This document shows, in pieces, positions 41,281 through 51,241 of a DNA stretch of 64,000 nt; the stretch's first letter is position 1, and every line of letters starts with the position of its first letter. The position numbers and the translations under genes were made by a program. The notes under the pieces are model-generated. The model saw only the letters and a list, made by a program, of their open reading frames with translations, made no database searches and had not been told where the DNA came from. Source of the DNA: JBIQJD01 sp044507695. Lineage in GTDB: Bacteria; Bacteroidota; Ignavibacteria; Ignavibacteriales; Ignavibacteriaceae. The stretch is from NCBI GenBank assembly GCA_044507695.1, contig JBIQJD010000008.1, forward strand, positions 1-64,000, in the 5' to 3' direction.

Positions 41281-44200
41281 ATGCGCTTTCTGAAGAATCT
41301 TTCTATCAAATCAAAACTTATTATTATCTCTCTCATTCCTCTTTCAGTTCTTCTGTACTATCTTATTTCTGATATATCAAACGAACTTGAGAAAAAAGAA
41401 AACGCGCAGGAAGTTCTTATTGATGCCGCTCTTGTTGAACGTATTTCTAATCTTGTACATGAAATCCAGAAAGAACGGCTGAATGTTGTGCTTGGAGCTC
41501 AGCAAAGTGAAGATGAATTTTTAATTAATAGTTCTGAATTTTCCGAAAGGGAACAGACTAACAGAGCCATCCTTGAGCTTACTAATTTTCTCTCGGCTAA
41601 CAACCGCAAATTAAATAATACATGGATAATTGACAGCCTGCCTTACCTGCGTACAAAAGCAGATAACGGTACATATAGTGCGCAGGATTACCAGGTTTAT
41701 CTTGAAGGTAAGGAACTTCTGCTTGAAGAAACAAACCGCCTGCTGCGTGATTCAAAAAATCTTGCTTTAAAAAATAATATTGATGATCATCTCTCGCTTA
41801 TCTTTGCTAAAGATTATCTCGGCAGGTTGAGAATCTTAATTTCAAATTCATTAATCAATAATAAATTTACTACCGCAGATTACGGCGAGTTCTCCTTAGT
41901 AAGAGCTTTGTTTGATTATAATTATAGTAAGCTTAAAACTTTTGCTTCTCCTGAACTTGCAGATTTTTTTGAAAAGAAGTTTCAAATAGTTCCGGTTCAG
42001 GAGACTTTTAAAACAATTGAAGCAGTTTATAAAGATCCATCCATAAATAAATTTCCTCTTCCATTTAAAGAATGGATTTCCGTATCAACAACAACTTTAA
42101 ATTTGTTCAGGGAAGCCGAGGATTTTTCAAACGGATTAATTCGCTCCAAAGCTGAGATTTCACTTGCTGAAGCCAACAGCAGCGTTTATCAAAATATAAT
42201 TCTTGCTGCAGTTATTGTTGTTATCATTCTAATTATAGTTTATTACACTGTTAAAATGATTGTTGATTCTGTTTCCATTTTAAAAAACGCCGCTCTTAAG
42301 ATGGCTGATGGAAATATTGATCTTACAATTAATGTTGATTCAAAAGATGAGATAGGAAGTCTTGCAGCATCATTTAATGAAATGATCTCTGCAAATAAAG
42401 AGTTTGCAAAGATTGCTGATATAATAGGACGCGGAGATTATTCACCTGAGATTAAAATAAGAAGTGAATATGATTTGCTTGGCAAAGCCGTAAGCAGCAT
42501 GAAGGATAATCTTAAAAAATTATCCGTTGATAACGAAAGAAGAACCTGGCTTTTAACCGGCGGCAGTGAGATGAATGATATCATGCGCGGTGAAAAGGAT
42601 ATCCGCACTCTTGCCGGTGATGTTATTACCAAGTTAACAACATATCTTAATGCACAGATAGGTGCTGTTTATCTGCGTGAAAACGGCAGTCTTAATTTGA
42701 TCGGAAGCTATGCTTTTGACAGGCGAAAGGATAATCATAATTCTTTTACTTTTGGAAACGGACTTGTAGGACAAGCAGCGCTTGAAAGAAAGCCAATCAT
42801 CTTCAGTAATATTCCGGATGATTACGTTCATATAATTTCAGGGCTTGGCGGCACACCGCCGAAAAATATTCTCGTCTTTCCTTTGCTGTATGACGGGGAA
42901 GTAAATGGTGTAATTGAACTCGGCAGTATAAATGAATTCTCTGACCTTCATCTGCAGTTTATGGAAATAGTCGGAGAGAATATTGCAATTGCATTTAACT
43001 CTTCTTTATCACGCACAAAACTTAATGAACTGCTTGAAGAAACCCAGCGCCAGGCAGAGGAACTTGAAGCCCAGCAGGAGGAGTTGAAGCAGTCAAATGA
43101 AGAACTTCAGGAAAAAACTTTTCTGCTTGAAAAATCAGAGGCTGAACTTAAAGCCCAGCAGGAAGAGCTTCAGCAGACGAATGAAGAGCTTGAAGAAAAA
43201 GCTAATATGCTTGAGGAACAGAAACGAATTCTTGAAGATGCAAAAATGGAAATTGAAACCAAGGCGCGTGAACTTGAAGCTATCAGCAAGTATAAATCTG
43301 AATTTCTTGCTAACATGTCTCATGAACTCCGCACACCGCTTAACAGCATACTTATACTTTCACAGCTGCTGGCTGAAAATAAAAATCAGCTGCTGAGTGA
43401 AAAGGAAATTCAATATGCACAAAATATAAATAGTTCCGGTACTGATCTTCTTAATTTAATTAATGAAATTCTTGACCTTTCAAAAGTAGAAGCAGGCAAA
43501 ACAGAACTTGAAATTTCTGATGTTGAGTTTGATGAGATTACTGAAGATATATCTTCAATGTTTTCCGAAGTTGCTGCAAACAAATCAATTGATTTTAATA
43601 TAAAACTCAGCGGTGAATTAATTTCAAGAACTATAACCACAGATAAACAGCGGCTTGTACAAATTTTACGCAATCTTTTATCCAATGCTTTTAAATTCAC
43701 TCCGTCTGAAGGCAAGGTTGATCTTATAATAAACAAAACTGTTCCCGGCTCAATCAACTTTAAACAAAACAAATTGAATAATGCCAATGAAATAATTGAA
43801 TTTATTGTGGCTGATACAGGAATTGGTGTCCCTGAAAATAAACGTGAAATTATTTTTGAAGCTTTCCAGCAGGCTGATGGTTCAACCAAAAGGCAGTATG
43901 GCGGAACAGGACTCGGGCTTTCAATCAGCCGTGAGTTAGCAAATTATCTTGGCGGGGAAATTCATCTGAGAAATCAGCCTGTTAAAGGAAGTATCTTTAC
44001 ATTATACCTGCCGCTCACTTTTGATCCGGTTATTTCACCGGAAACAAACATCAGGATTACGAGCACACCAGTTCAAACCGCTCCTGTTGTTGAAAATGTA
44101 TCTGAGAAAGTGCCCGTTCCGGAAATAAGTGAAGATGAAAATGAAATAAAAGATGATAGATATAATATTTCAAAGAATGATCGTAAAGTATTGATAATGG

Positions 44201-45351
44201 AGGATGATCCGGACTTTGCTCAGCTGCTTTTTGATTTTGTGCGTGAGCGCGGTTATAAGGGAATAATTGCTATGCATGGCAACACCGGATTGAGTTATGC
44301 ACGTTACTATAAGCCGGATGCAATACTTCTTGATTTAAAACTTCCCGTTCTTGATGGAACAGAAGTTCTTAAGCTGTTAAAGAATGATCCTGAGTTAAGG
44401 CATATTCCGGTTCAGATTATTTCAGGATATGATAAAAGAAAGGAAACGCTTGAGCTTGGTGCTTTTGATTTTGTTAAGAAGCCTGTATCTGTTGAAGACC
44501 TTCAGAAGGCATTTGATAAGATTGAAAATTTTGTGAGCAAAAAATTAAAGAAGCTTCTTATAATTGAAGATAATGTTGAACAAAATAATGCAATCCAAAA
44601 TTTAATTGGAAACGGAGATGTTAAATGTTATTCTTCTTACTCAGGTGCTGAAGCATTTGAAGCACTTTCCAAGGAAGATTTTGACTGCATAATAATTGAT
44701 CTTGGTTTGCCGGATATGTCTGGTTTTGATCTGCTTGAAAAACTAAAAGCAGATGAACGGCTGAAAAAAATTCCGGTGATTGTGTACACTGGCAGGGATC
44801 TGAAAAAAGAGGAAAGTGTAAGACTTCATAAGCTTGCAAATACAGTTGTATTAAAAACTGCAAATTCTCATGAGCGCCTGCTTGATGAAACCACGCTCTT
44901 CCTGCACAGGGTTGAATCGAGACTTCCGGTACAAAAACAGAATATTATCCGTAAGCTACATAAAACAGATGAGGTGCTGAATAATAAAAAAGTTCTCGTT
45001 GTTGATGATGATATCAGGAACATTTATTCTTTAACTAACTTCCTTGAAGAGGAAGGATTGATCTGCATTACTGCGGAAAATGGTAAAGCAGCAATTGATG
45101 AACTTAAAAGGAATCCGGATATAGATATAGTACTTATGGATGTTATGATGCCTGTGATGGATGGTTATGAAGCTACGAGAGAAATAAGAGGGTTACCAGC
45201 TTTCAGTAAAATTCCTATCATAGCACTTACTGCAAAAGCAATGAAGGGAGATAGAGAAAAATGTCTTAATGCCGGAATGTCAGATTATATTTCCAAGCCG
45301 GTTAATGTTGAACAGCTTCTGTCTTTAATGCGTGTATGGCTTTATAAATGA
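41281..45351 (+). CDS. Hybrid histidine kinase: NIT-HAMP-GAF-HisKA-HATPase-3 receivers
   Basis: 1356 residues. Membrane segment at 12-28, an extracytoplasmic helical sensor with the NIT-like start LVEQ-type AALVERISNLVHEIQKERLNVVLGAQQS, second membrane segment about 305-328 and HAMP (about 330-380). A GAF domain (about 430-575) is followed by a coiled coil rich in EELEAQQEELKQSNEEL. Kinase core: H681 in SHELRTP, ATP-binding NLLSNAFKFT and GTGLGLSIS. Three receivers follow with phosphoacceptors D1018, D1140 and D1287. Heads an operon with cheR- and cheB-like genes and a second kinase. Confidence 0.9.
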   Translation: MRFLKNLSIKSKLIIISLIPLSVLLYYLISDISNELEKKENAQEVLIDAALVERISNLVHEIQKERLNVVLGAQQSEDEFLINSSEFSEREQTNRAILELTNFLSANNRKLNNTWIIDSLPYLRTKADNGTYSAQDYQVYLEGKELLLEETNRLLRDSKNLALKNNIDDHLSLIFAKDYLGRLRILISNSLINNKFTTADYGEFSLVRALFDYNYSKLKTFASPELADFFEKKFQIVPVQETFKTIEAVYKDPSINKFPLPFKEWISVSTTTLNLFREAEDFSNGLIRSKAEISLAEANSSVYQNIILAAVIVVIILIIVYYTVKMIVDSVSILKNAALKMADGNIDLTINVDSKDEIGSLAASFNEMISANKEFAKIADIIGRGDYSPEIKIRSEYDLLGKAVSSMKDNLKKLSVDNERRTWLLTGGSEMNDIMRGEKDIRTLAGDVITKLTTYLNAQIGAVYLRENGSLNLIGSYAFDRRKDNHNSFTFGNGLVGQAALERKPIIFSNIPDDYVHIISGLGGTPPKNILVFPLLYDGEVNGVIELGSINEFSDLHLQFMEIVGENIAIAFNSSLSRTKLNELLEETQRQAEELEAQQEELKQSNEELQEKTFLLEKSEAELKAQQEELQQTNEELEEKANMLEEQKRILEDAKMEIETKARELEAISKYKSEFLANMSHELRTPLNSILILSQLLAENKNQLLSEKEIQYAQNINSSGTDLLNLINEILDLSKVEAGKTELEISDVEFDEITEDISSMFSEVAANKSIDFNIKLSGELISRTITTDKQRLVQILRNLLSNAFKFTPSEGKVDLIINKTVPGSINFKQNKLNNANEIIEFIVADTGIGVPENKREIIFEAFQQADGSTKRQYGGTGLGLSISRELANYLGGEIHLRNQPVKGSIFTLYLPLTFDPVISPETNIRITSTPVQTAPVVENVSEKVPVPEISEDENEIKDDRYNISKNDRKVLIMEDDPDFAQLLFDFVRERGYKGIIAMHGNTGLSYARYYKPDAILLDLKLPVLDGTEVLKLLKNDPELRHIPVQIISGYDKRKETLELGAFDFVKKPVSVEDLQKAFDKIENFVSKKLKKLLIIEDNVEQNNAIQNLIGNGDVKCYSSYSGAEAFEALSKEDFDCIIIDLGLPDMSGFDLLEKLKADERLKKIPVIVYTGRDLKKEESVRLHKLANTVVLKTANSHERLLDETTLFLHRVESRLPVQKQNIIRKLHKTDEVLNNKKVLVVDDDIRNIYSLTNFLEEEGLICITAENGKAAIDELKRNPDIDIVLMDVMMPVMDGYEATREIRGLPAFSKIPIIALTAKAMKGDREKCLNAGMSDYISKPVNVEQLLSLMRVWLYK

Positions 45352-45488
45352 TCCGGTTCTCTATTTTGGTATCTGTAAGAAAAATAAAAATTAATTAACG
45401 GTGATTTTTTTATCATCATCCGTGTGCTGTAGGCTGATTATAAATTAGTTTACATTACGGCTTATGAAGAATTGAATGTCTTTATTTC

Positions 45489-46310
45489 ATGAATAACAAT
45501 ATCGATTCAGGTGCTCTTAAAGAATTAACAGAAGCAATCCGTTTTTTTTACGGTTATGATTTTACCGAGTATTCAGAAGCTTCAATCAAAAGAAGAATTG
45601 CGCATTTTATGAACGCATTTAAATTTGCTTCAATAGAAGAACTCGGCAAAGCGCTTTTGAAAGATGAACCATTATTTGAGCAGTTTGTCCAGAATATTTC
45701 TGTTACAGTTACCGAGATGTTCAGGGATCCTTCATTTTACAAAAGCCTTTCTGAAAAAGTAATGAAGCGCCTGGAAACATATCCCGTAATTAAAATCTGG
45801 ATTGCAGGCTGCGCAACCGGTGAAGAAGTATATTCAATTGCAATTCTTCTTAAAGAAGCAAATCTTCTTGATCGTTCTATAATTTATGCAACAGATATAA
45901 ATCAGAAATCTCTGCAAACAGCAAGGGAAGGAATTTACCCGCTTGATGTTATGCAGAAGTTTACGGAGAACTATATAAAGAGCGGCGGCAAGAAATCTTT
46001 TTCTGAGTATTACATTGCAAAGTATAATTCTGTTCTTATTGATAAATCCTTAAAACAAAATATAGTTTTCTCTCCGCATAATCTTACTGCTGATAAATCG
46101 TTCAACGAATTTCAGCTTGTAATCTGCAGGAATGTTCTTATCTATTTTAACAGGCAGCTGCAGGATAAGGTAATTGAACTTTTTTATGACAGTCTGTGCA
46201 TTTTTGGTTTTCTCGGGCTTGGCAATAAAGAATCACTTCTTTTTACAAGCAGGAAAGATTGTTTTGATGAGATTGATAAAAAAGAAAAGATTTTCAGAAA
46301 AATTAAATAA
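45489..46310 (+). CDS. CheR-type protein-glutamate methyltransferase
   Basis: 273 residues. N-terminal helical domain with FYGYDFTEYSEASIKRRIAHFM, then the SAM-binding WIAGCATGEEVYSIAILL and VICRNVLIYFN, the standard CheR landmarks. CheR methylates glutamates of chemoreceptor-like proteins. There are no mcp genes nearby, so the target may be the coiled coil of the neighbouring kinases, as in CheB/CheR-kinase stress systems. Its TAA and the next ATG share one base. Confidence 0.9.
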   Translation: MNNNIDSGALKELTEAIRFFYGYDFTEYSEASIKRRIAHFMNAFKFASIEELGKALLKDEPLFEQFVQNISVTVTEMFRDPSFYKSLSEKVMKRLETYPVIKIWIAGCATGEEVYSIAILLKEANLLDRSIIYATDINQKSLQTAREGIYPLDVMQKFTENYIKSGGKKSFSEYYIAKYNSVLIDKSLKQNIVFSPHNLTADKSFNEFQLVICRNVLIYFNRQLQDKVIELFYDSLCIFGFLGLGNKESLLFTSRKDCFDEIDKKEKIFRKIK

Positions 46311-46873
46311 TGATAAAAAACAAATACTCTGCTGTTGTTATTGGTGCATCTGCCGGGGGATTTAATGCGATTGCAGCAATTACAGGAAGTTTACCTGAAG
46401 ATTATCCTCTGCCTGTTATTATTGTTCAGCACCGTTCAAGGGAATCTAACTTTGTTCTTGAAGAAGTTCTTCAGCATAAATCCAGAATCAGAATAAAACA
46501 GGCAGATGAGAAAGAAAAAATTTTACCATCAACAGTTTATTTTGCTCCGCCTGATTATCATTTGCTGATAGAAGATGATTTTACTTTTTCGCTTTCGGCT
46601 GATGCAGCTATTTCCTACAGCAGACCTTCAATAGATGTTTTGTTTGAAAGTGCAGCCTTTGCTTATAAAGAAAAACTTATCGGAATAATTTTAACAGGTG
46701 CAAACCAGGATGGTGCGCAGGGAATGAAGATGATAAAGAAGTTTAAAGGAATCACAATTGCACAATCACCGGCCGAAGCAAATTTTCCCGCAATGCCGCA
46801 GGCTGCAATTAACTCTGGCGGTATTTCACATGTTTTTACGTTAACTGAAATAATTAATTTTTTAATAAACTGA
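46310..46873 (+). CDS. CheB-type methylesterase domain, no receiver
   Basis: 187 residues consisting only of the CheB catalytic domain. The triad is S14 (IGASAGG), H41 (IVQHRS) and D134 (GANQDGAQG). Classical CheB has an N-terminal receiver of about 130 residues that controls it; here it is absent, so activity would be set by partner proteins, perhaps the adjacent hybrid kinases. It overlaps the cheR-like gene by one base. Confidence 0.9.
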   Translation: MIKNKYSAVVIGASAGGFNAIAAITGSLPEDYPLPVIIVQHRSRESNFVLEEVLQHKSRIRIKQADEKEKILPSTVYFAPPDYHLLIEDDFTFSLSADAAISYSRPSIDVLFESAAFAYKEKLIGIILTGANQDGAQGMKMIKKFKGITIAQSPAEANFPAMPQAAINSGGISHVFTLTEIINFLIN

Positions 46874-46880
46874 AGCTCTG

Positions 46881-48755
46881 ATGATGAAAATGAAAAAAAC
46901 TGAAAAACAGAAAATTTTAATTGTAGATGATAAACCGGTAAATATTTTTTCGGTTGAGAAACTGCTTGAAAATAAAAACAGAATTTTTCTGCAGGCTCTC
47001 AACGGTAATGAAGCACTTAAAATTGCTTTCAATCAGCAGGTTGATCTTATTATTCTTGATGTTAATATGCCCGGCATGGATGGCTTTGAAGTTGCACAGC
47101 TTCTTAAATCAAATAAAAGAACAAAGGATATTCCGATCATTTTTGCTTCTGCAGAAAAGAAAGAACAGAAATCAATTATGAAGGGATTTGAAGAAGGAGC
47201 AATTGATTATCTTTTCAAACCTCTCGATCCTGAAATAACAAAAGCTAAAGTTTCTGTTATGCTGCAGATTCAGAAGCAGAGAAAAGAATTAATTGAAAAA
47301 AATAATTCTCTTGCCAAATCTGCTCTGCTTATTGAAAACTCCGCCGATATTATAGGAATTGTTGATATTGCGGCATTCAGGTTTGAAGAAGTTAACAGCG
47401 CTTTCACTGCTATTCTTGGCTATTCAAAAGAGGAGAGCAATAACATTTCTCTTTCGCTGCTTTTATCCGATGAAGATAGGATTAAACTTCAGGATTTAAT
47501 CCAGCAGGGAAAAGAAAAGTTATCGTTTGAAACACGTGTTTATGCAAAAGACAGATCAATCAAATGGCTACACTGGAATGTAATTAACAAAAGCGGAAAG
47601 TGGTTTGTTAACGCGCGTGATATAACAGAAGTAAAAGAAGTAGAAAAGATCAGAAACTATCTCGCTACAATAGTTAAACAATCAAATGATTCGGTTTATA
47701 TTATAGATGATGCAAACACAATAATATCATGGAATGACGGTGCTACAAAAATGTACGGCTATACAGAAAAAGAAGCGCTTGATATGAAGGTGTGGAACAT
47801 AATTCCTGAATATCTTCACCAGGAAACTTTAACAGTATTAAATAATCTGCGTGCAGGGCAGTCTCTCAATTCAGTAGAAACAAAAAGAATTACAAAGCAT
47901 GGAAAAATTATTGATGTGCTTCTCTCTTCATCAGTAATTGTAGATAATGATTCAAATACAAAATCAATCTCTGTTACTGAAAAAGATATAACCCAGCAGA
48001 AGATTGCTGATGCAGAAATAAAGAAGCTGAATAATGAATTGAAAGATAAACTTCATCAGCTTGAAGTTACAAATAAAGAACTTGAATCATTCTCATATTC
48101 CGTTTCACATGATCTTCGTGCACCGCTCAGAGCAATAAGCGGCTTCACCGGAATCATTAAATATAAATTCAGCGCCGAGTTTAATGATGAAGTTAACCGC
48201 CTGCTTAACATTGTTAAAGAAAGCGCCGAACAGATGGGAAATCTTATTGAAGATTTGTTAAAGTTTTCAAGGCTCGGAAAGCAGGCGCTATCGTTTGCAT
48301 CAATTAACATGTGCAGATTGATTGAAGAAATTCTTGCCGAGTTTACGGTTGAAGAAAAATATAAAATTGAAAATAATATTACTAAAACACTCGTTATCAG
48401 AGCGGATTTATTATTAATGAAACAAGTGTTTGTCAATTTAATTTCCAATGCAATAAAATATACTTCAAAGAAAGAGAATCCTCATATCATAATCGCTTCC
48501 GAGATAAAGGAAAATGAATGTTTGCTTTATGTTAAGGATAACGGCGCGGGATTTAATATGAGATATTATGATAAACTTTTCGGTGTATTCCAGAGACTGC
48601 ATTCTGATAAAGAATATGAAGGAACCGGGGTGGGATTATCGATAGTTCAAAGAATCATAACAAGGCACGGCGGCAGAATATGGGCAGAAGCCGAAGAAAA
48701 TGTTGGCGCAACTTTTTATCTTTCCTTTCCTAAAAGTATAATCAACAGCATTTAA
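46881..48755 (+). CDS. Hybrid kinase: receiver-PAS-PAS-HisKA-HATPase
   Basis: 624 residues, no membrane segments. Receiver with phosphoacceptor D60 (LIILDVNMP), two PAS domains (about 140-260 and 265-385), then HisKA with H410 in SHDLRAP and an ATPase domain (NLISNAIKYT, GTGVGLSIV). The receiver-first order suggests it takes a phosphate from another kinase, plausibly the large one upstream. Starts at ATG 46881, seven bases after the cheB-like stop; other in-frame ATGs lie at 46884 and 46890. Confidence 0.9.
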   Translation: MMKMKKTEKQKILIVDDKPVNIFSVEKLLENKNRIFLQALNGNEALKIAFNQQVDLIILDVNMPGMDGFEVAQLLKSNKRTKDIPIIFASAEKKEQKSIMKGFEEGAIDYLFKPLDPEITKAKVSVMLQIQKQRKELIEKNNSLAKSALLIENSADIIGIVDIAAFRFEEVNSAFTAILGYSKEESNNISLSLLLSDEDRIKLQDLIQQGKEKLSFETRVYAKDRSIKWLHWNVINKSGKWFVNARDITEVKEVEKIRNYLATIVKQSNDSVYIIDDANTIISWNDGATKMYGYTEKEALDMKVWNIIPEYLHQETLTVLNNLRAGQSLNSVETKRITKHGKIIDVLLSSSVIVDNDSNTKSISVTEKDITQQKIADAEIKKLNNELKDKLHQLEVTNKELESFSYSVSHDLRAPLRAISGFTGIIKYKFSAEFNDEVNRLLNIVKESAEQMGNLIEDLLKFSRLGKQALSFASINMCRLIEEILAEFTVEEKYKIENNITKTLVIRADLLLMKQVFVNLISNAIKYTSKKENPHIIIASEIKENECLLYVKDNGAGFNMRYYDKLFGVFQRLHSDKEYEGTGVGLSIVQRIITRHGGRIWAEAEENVGATFYLSFPKSIINSI

Positions 48756-48932
48756 AATATTCTGAATAAAGACTGAAGATAGCTGTTAATTCTGTTTTTT
48801 TAAATGAAACTCCGCTTGAAATATTAGTAACAATAACGGTCAGCTCATAAACTGGAAGCTGCCCGCGGTAAATACAATATCAGAATTAAGAATTAATAAG
48901 AACAACGTATTTAAGAAAGATTCATACGCCGA

Positions 48933-49289
48933 TTGGCATACGGATTTTATATACGGCATGCGCAAAATGTGGGTATGAACAATATCAGGTTATCTTATAT
49001 GAATGAAGACTACCGCCCGGTTTTAGTTTGTGATGATGTAATTGATCTTAATATTAACGGATTGACCGGAACGACGAATAATAATTCCGCATCATTCATT
49101 GAATTGATTAATTGTGTGAATGGCAGTATTCTTAATTCATCTTCTTCAGAAGAAGTAGTTGAAATATTTCTTCATTTAAAAGGAGATAAAACAAAGAATA
49201 TAAAATTGAATATTTTTGATAAATCAGATTTAGTAAACAAAATAAAATTCAGCCGCGGCGCTGAAAAAGAAGAATTAAAAATAAACTAA
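48933..49289 (+). pseudogene. C-terminal fragment of a GH28-like (polygalacturonase) protein
   Basis: A 118-codon frame that begins mid-domain: LAYGFYIRHAQNVGMNNIRLSYMNEDYRPVLVCDDVIDLNINGL. The AYGFYIRH...DxRPxxVxDDV segment is typical of the end of GH28-family beta-helix pectin enzymes (normally above 400 residues). There is a TAA at 48912 in frame, and I see no remaining barrel upstream. It is therefore a relic. It lies just before a phytanoyl-CoA dioxygenase-like gene. Confidence 0.6.
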
Positions 49290-49311
49290 TCTTAAGCGAG
49301 AGGAGAATATT

Positions 49312-50115
49312 ATGAACCTGGAATTGAAAGGCACATATCCAATTTCCGGAGAGCAATTAAAATTTTATGAAGAGAACGGATATGTTGTACTGCGGGAAGT
49401 ACTTACACAGGAAGAAGTAAATGCTTACAGGCAGATAATTGATGAGACTGTAGAAGAATTAACCAAGCATGATAAAAGATCTCTTGCAGAAAAAACTCCT
49501 TACGAGAGAGAGTTTCTGCAGTGCGGGCATTTATGGAGAACATTTCCTGAGGTAAGACCATTCACATTAAGTGAACGGCTTGGTTCAATTGCAAAGCAGT
49601 TATTGAAAGCATCAAAGGTGCGGCTGTGGCATGATCAGGCATTGTACAAAGTAGCAGGCGGAGATGCAACAGAACCTCACCAGGATATTGCTTACTGGCC
49701 AATGATTGAAAAAGATGCCGGCACAATATGGCTTGCACTTGATGAAGTTACAACAGAAATGGGAGCTATGCATTTTATTCCCGGTTCTCATAAAGCAGAT
49801 TTGTTCAGCTATGATAATAACATTGAAAACGCAATTGAGGGAAAGAGTAATCTTCTTGAAAGAGCAAAGCAGGTACTAAACACTGAAGATGTTACCTATA
49901 ATCTGAAACCCGGAGATGCAACATTCCATCATTCATTAACAGTTCACTTTGCAGGAGCAAACAAAACAAATAAAGTAAGAAAAGGAATGACTGTAATTTA
50001 TTTTGCTGATGGTGTACGCTATGATGGAAAATCACCTGCGGCTGATCATCATTGTGCGGAAGGCAGTGTTGATGGTGAACCGATTGCCACAAAGTGGAAC
50101 CCGGTTATAGTGTGA
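49312..50115 (+). CDS. Phytanoyl-CoA dioxygenase (PhyH)-family protein
   Basis: 267 residues. EENGYVVLREVLTQEEVNAYRQIIDE is the family start. The iron site is H-x-D in EPHQDIAYW and a distal His in FHHSLTVHFAGANKT; WLALDEVTTEMGAMHFIPGSHK lies between. These are Fe(II)/2-oxoglutarate oxygenases. AGAGGAGAATATT before the ATG is a strong ribosome-binding site. The gene looks intact although both neighbours are broken. Confidence 0.85.
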   Translation: MNLELKGTYPISGEQLKFYEENGYVVLREVLTQEEVNAYRQIIDETVEELTKHDKRSLAEKTPYEREFLQCGHLWRTFPEVRPFTLSERLGSIAKQLLKASKVRLWHDQALYKVAGGDATEPHQDIAYWPMIEKDAGTIWLALDEVTTEMGAMHFIPGSHKADLFSYDNNIENAIEGKSNLLERAKQVLNTEDVTYNLKPGDATFHHSLTVHFAGANKTNKVRKGMTVIYFADGVRYDGKSPAADHHCAEGSVDGEPIATKWNPVIV

Positions 50116-50194
50116 ATGAGAAATCTTTTAGTATTTATTTCAACTATCAGGTTATAAATAATTTATTCATACAAGTAAAAAATCCGGAACAGAA

Positions 50195-50680
50195 ATGAAA
50201 TCAAAACTAAGAATATGGCATGTGGGAAACTGGTGCATTCATCCTGGGCAGAAATATGTTGAATCATCATTTGAAGCACCGGGCAAGGATGTTAAAGTAC
50301 TTAATTATGCAAAGCCATTTGTCGATGCACTTAACTCGATTCCAAAAGCTGAAGTTATTTCACAGCCTTCATGGGAGCTTTACCATTTGTCTCCCGGGGA
50401 ATTTGATGAAAGATTAAAATGGGCAAATACAATAATCTTTGCAGATGTTGAAACAAAATGTTTAATGCTTCACCCGGATTTTTTTACAAGAGCAAAATGG
50501 GGAGATAAGCCTGTTACATTTCCTGATCGTTTTGATATACTCCGTGAATGGATTGAGAAAGGGGGACGCTTTCAACCGGCTACTGGATTTACGGCAACTT
50601 TTCCGCGGCAGTAATTTTAACTGTAATAACTGCGGATGCATCTGTATATCTTGTTAAAACCTGGGGAAGGATTTTTTGAG
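50195..50680 (+). pseudogene. Frameshifted GATase1-like (PF07090-type) gene
   Basis: The open frame (50195-50614) reads LRIWHVGNWCIHPGQKYV...ANTIIFADVETKCLMLHPDFF...FDILREWIEKGGRF, the first half of a glutamine-amidotransferase-like family whose members are about 250 residues. It then goes out of frame at GGGGG (50562-50566). Adding one G restores GGTLSTGYWIYGNFSAAV, like the family's GGGxxxxGGYxSFQG, open to TGA at 50680. Even so the C-terminus is missing. A sequencing error in the G run could account for the shift but not for the truncation. Confidence 0.5.
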
Positions 50681-50837
50681 GGAGGAGTGGAGAGAAAAAA
50701 CCAACCTATCCGGGGGATTGTTTCCTGACTGATTAAATCCAAAAAAATCTTAGAGCTTATATTGATGAATGATTTTTAGAGCAGAACAGTTTGTATAATT
50801 ATTCAACATCCTTTTATTCACATCCTTGCGCAAAAAA

Positions 50838-50869
50838 AAACCCGATTGGGGAAATCGGGTTTTTTTGGT
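50838..50869. terminator. Strong bidirectional terminator
   Basis: AAACCCGATT (838-847) and AATCGGGTTT (853-862) form a perfect 10-bp stem with a GGGGA loop, with an A run before and a T run after. Confidence 0.85.
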
Positions 50870-51192
50870 ACGTTTTCATCAACCGGCGGGGAGAACCGAT
50901 TGAAAGTACCATAAGCTAACTATACTGTAGGGTGGATCGGAAATTTAAGACATCTTTTTAAATTATTCAATCGGTATTTTATGAAAATTTTTTATGGGGT
51001 AATAAAATTTTTTTGGTGCATACTTTTTAAGAATTAGGGGATATTCATTCACTTTTACGAAAAGGAACAGCTTCGCCAATTTGAGCAATTTTTTCGATGA
51101 CCACGACTTACACTTCTTTTTTATTTCAGATATCTGAAATCACATTTCCCGGAAAAAATTTATAAAAATTATAATTCGTACTTGCGAAACTA
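50870..51192. other. Intergenic region with a hairpin
   Basis: GGTAC (50867-50871) pairs with GTACC (50906-50910), extended by TTTTCA with TGAAA, giving a 44-base hairpin just after the terminator. The remaining AT-rich sequence to 51192 shows no gene. Confidence 0.35.
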
Positions 51193-51220
51193 ATTGGTTG
51201 CATGTATATTAGCAACCAAT
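51193..51220. promoter_or_regulatory. Operator of the ArsR-type repressor
   Basis: ATTGGTTGC (51193-51201) and GCAACCAAT (51212-51220) form a perfect 9-bp inverted repeat around a ten-base spacer that includes TGTATATT, a likely -10 box. It is 21 bases before the ATG of the regulator, so autorepression is likely. A further GTTGC half-site follows. Confidence 0.65.
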
Positions 51221-51241
51221 CAGTTGCAAATAAATAAAATT

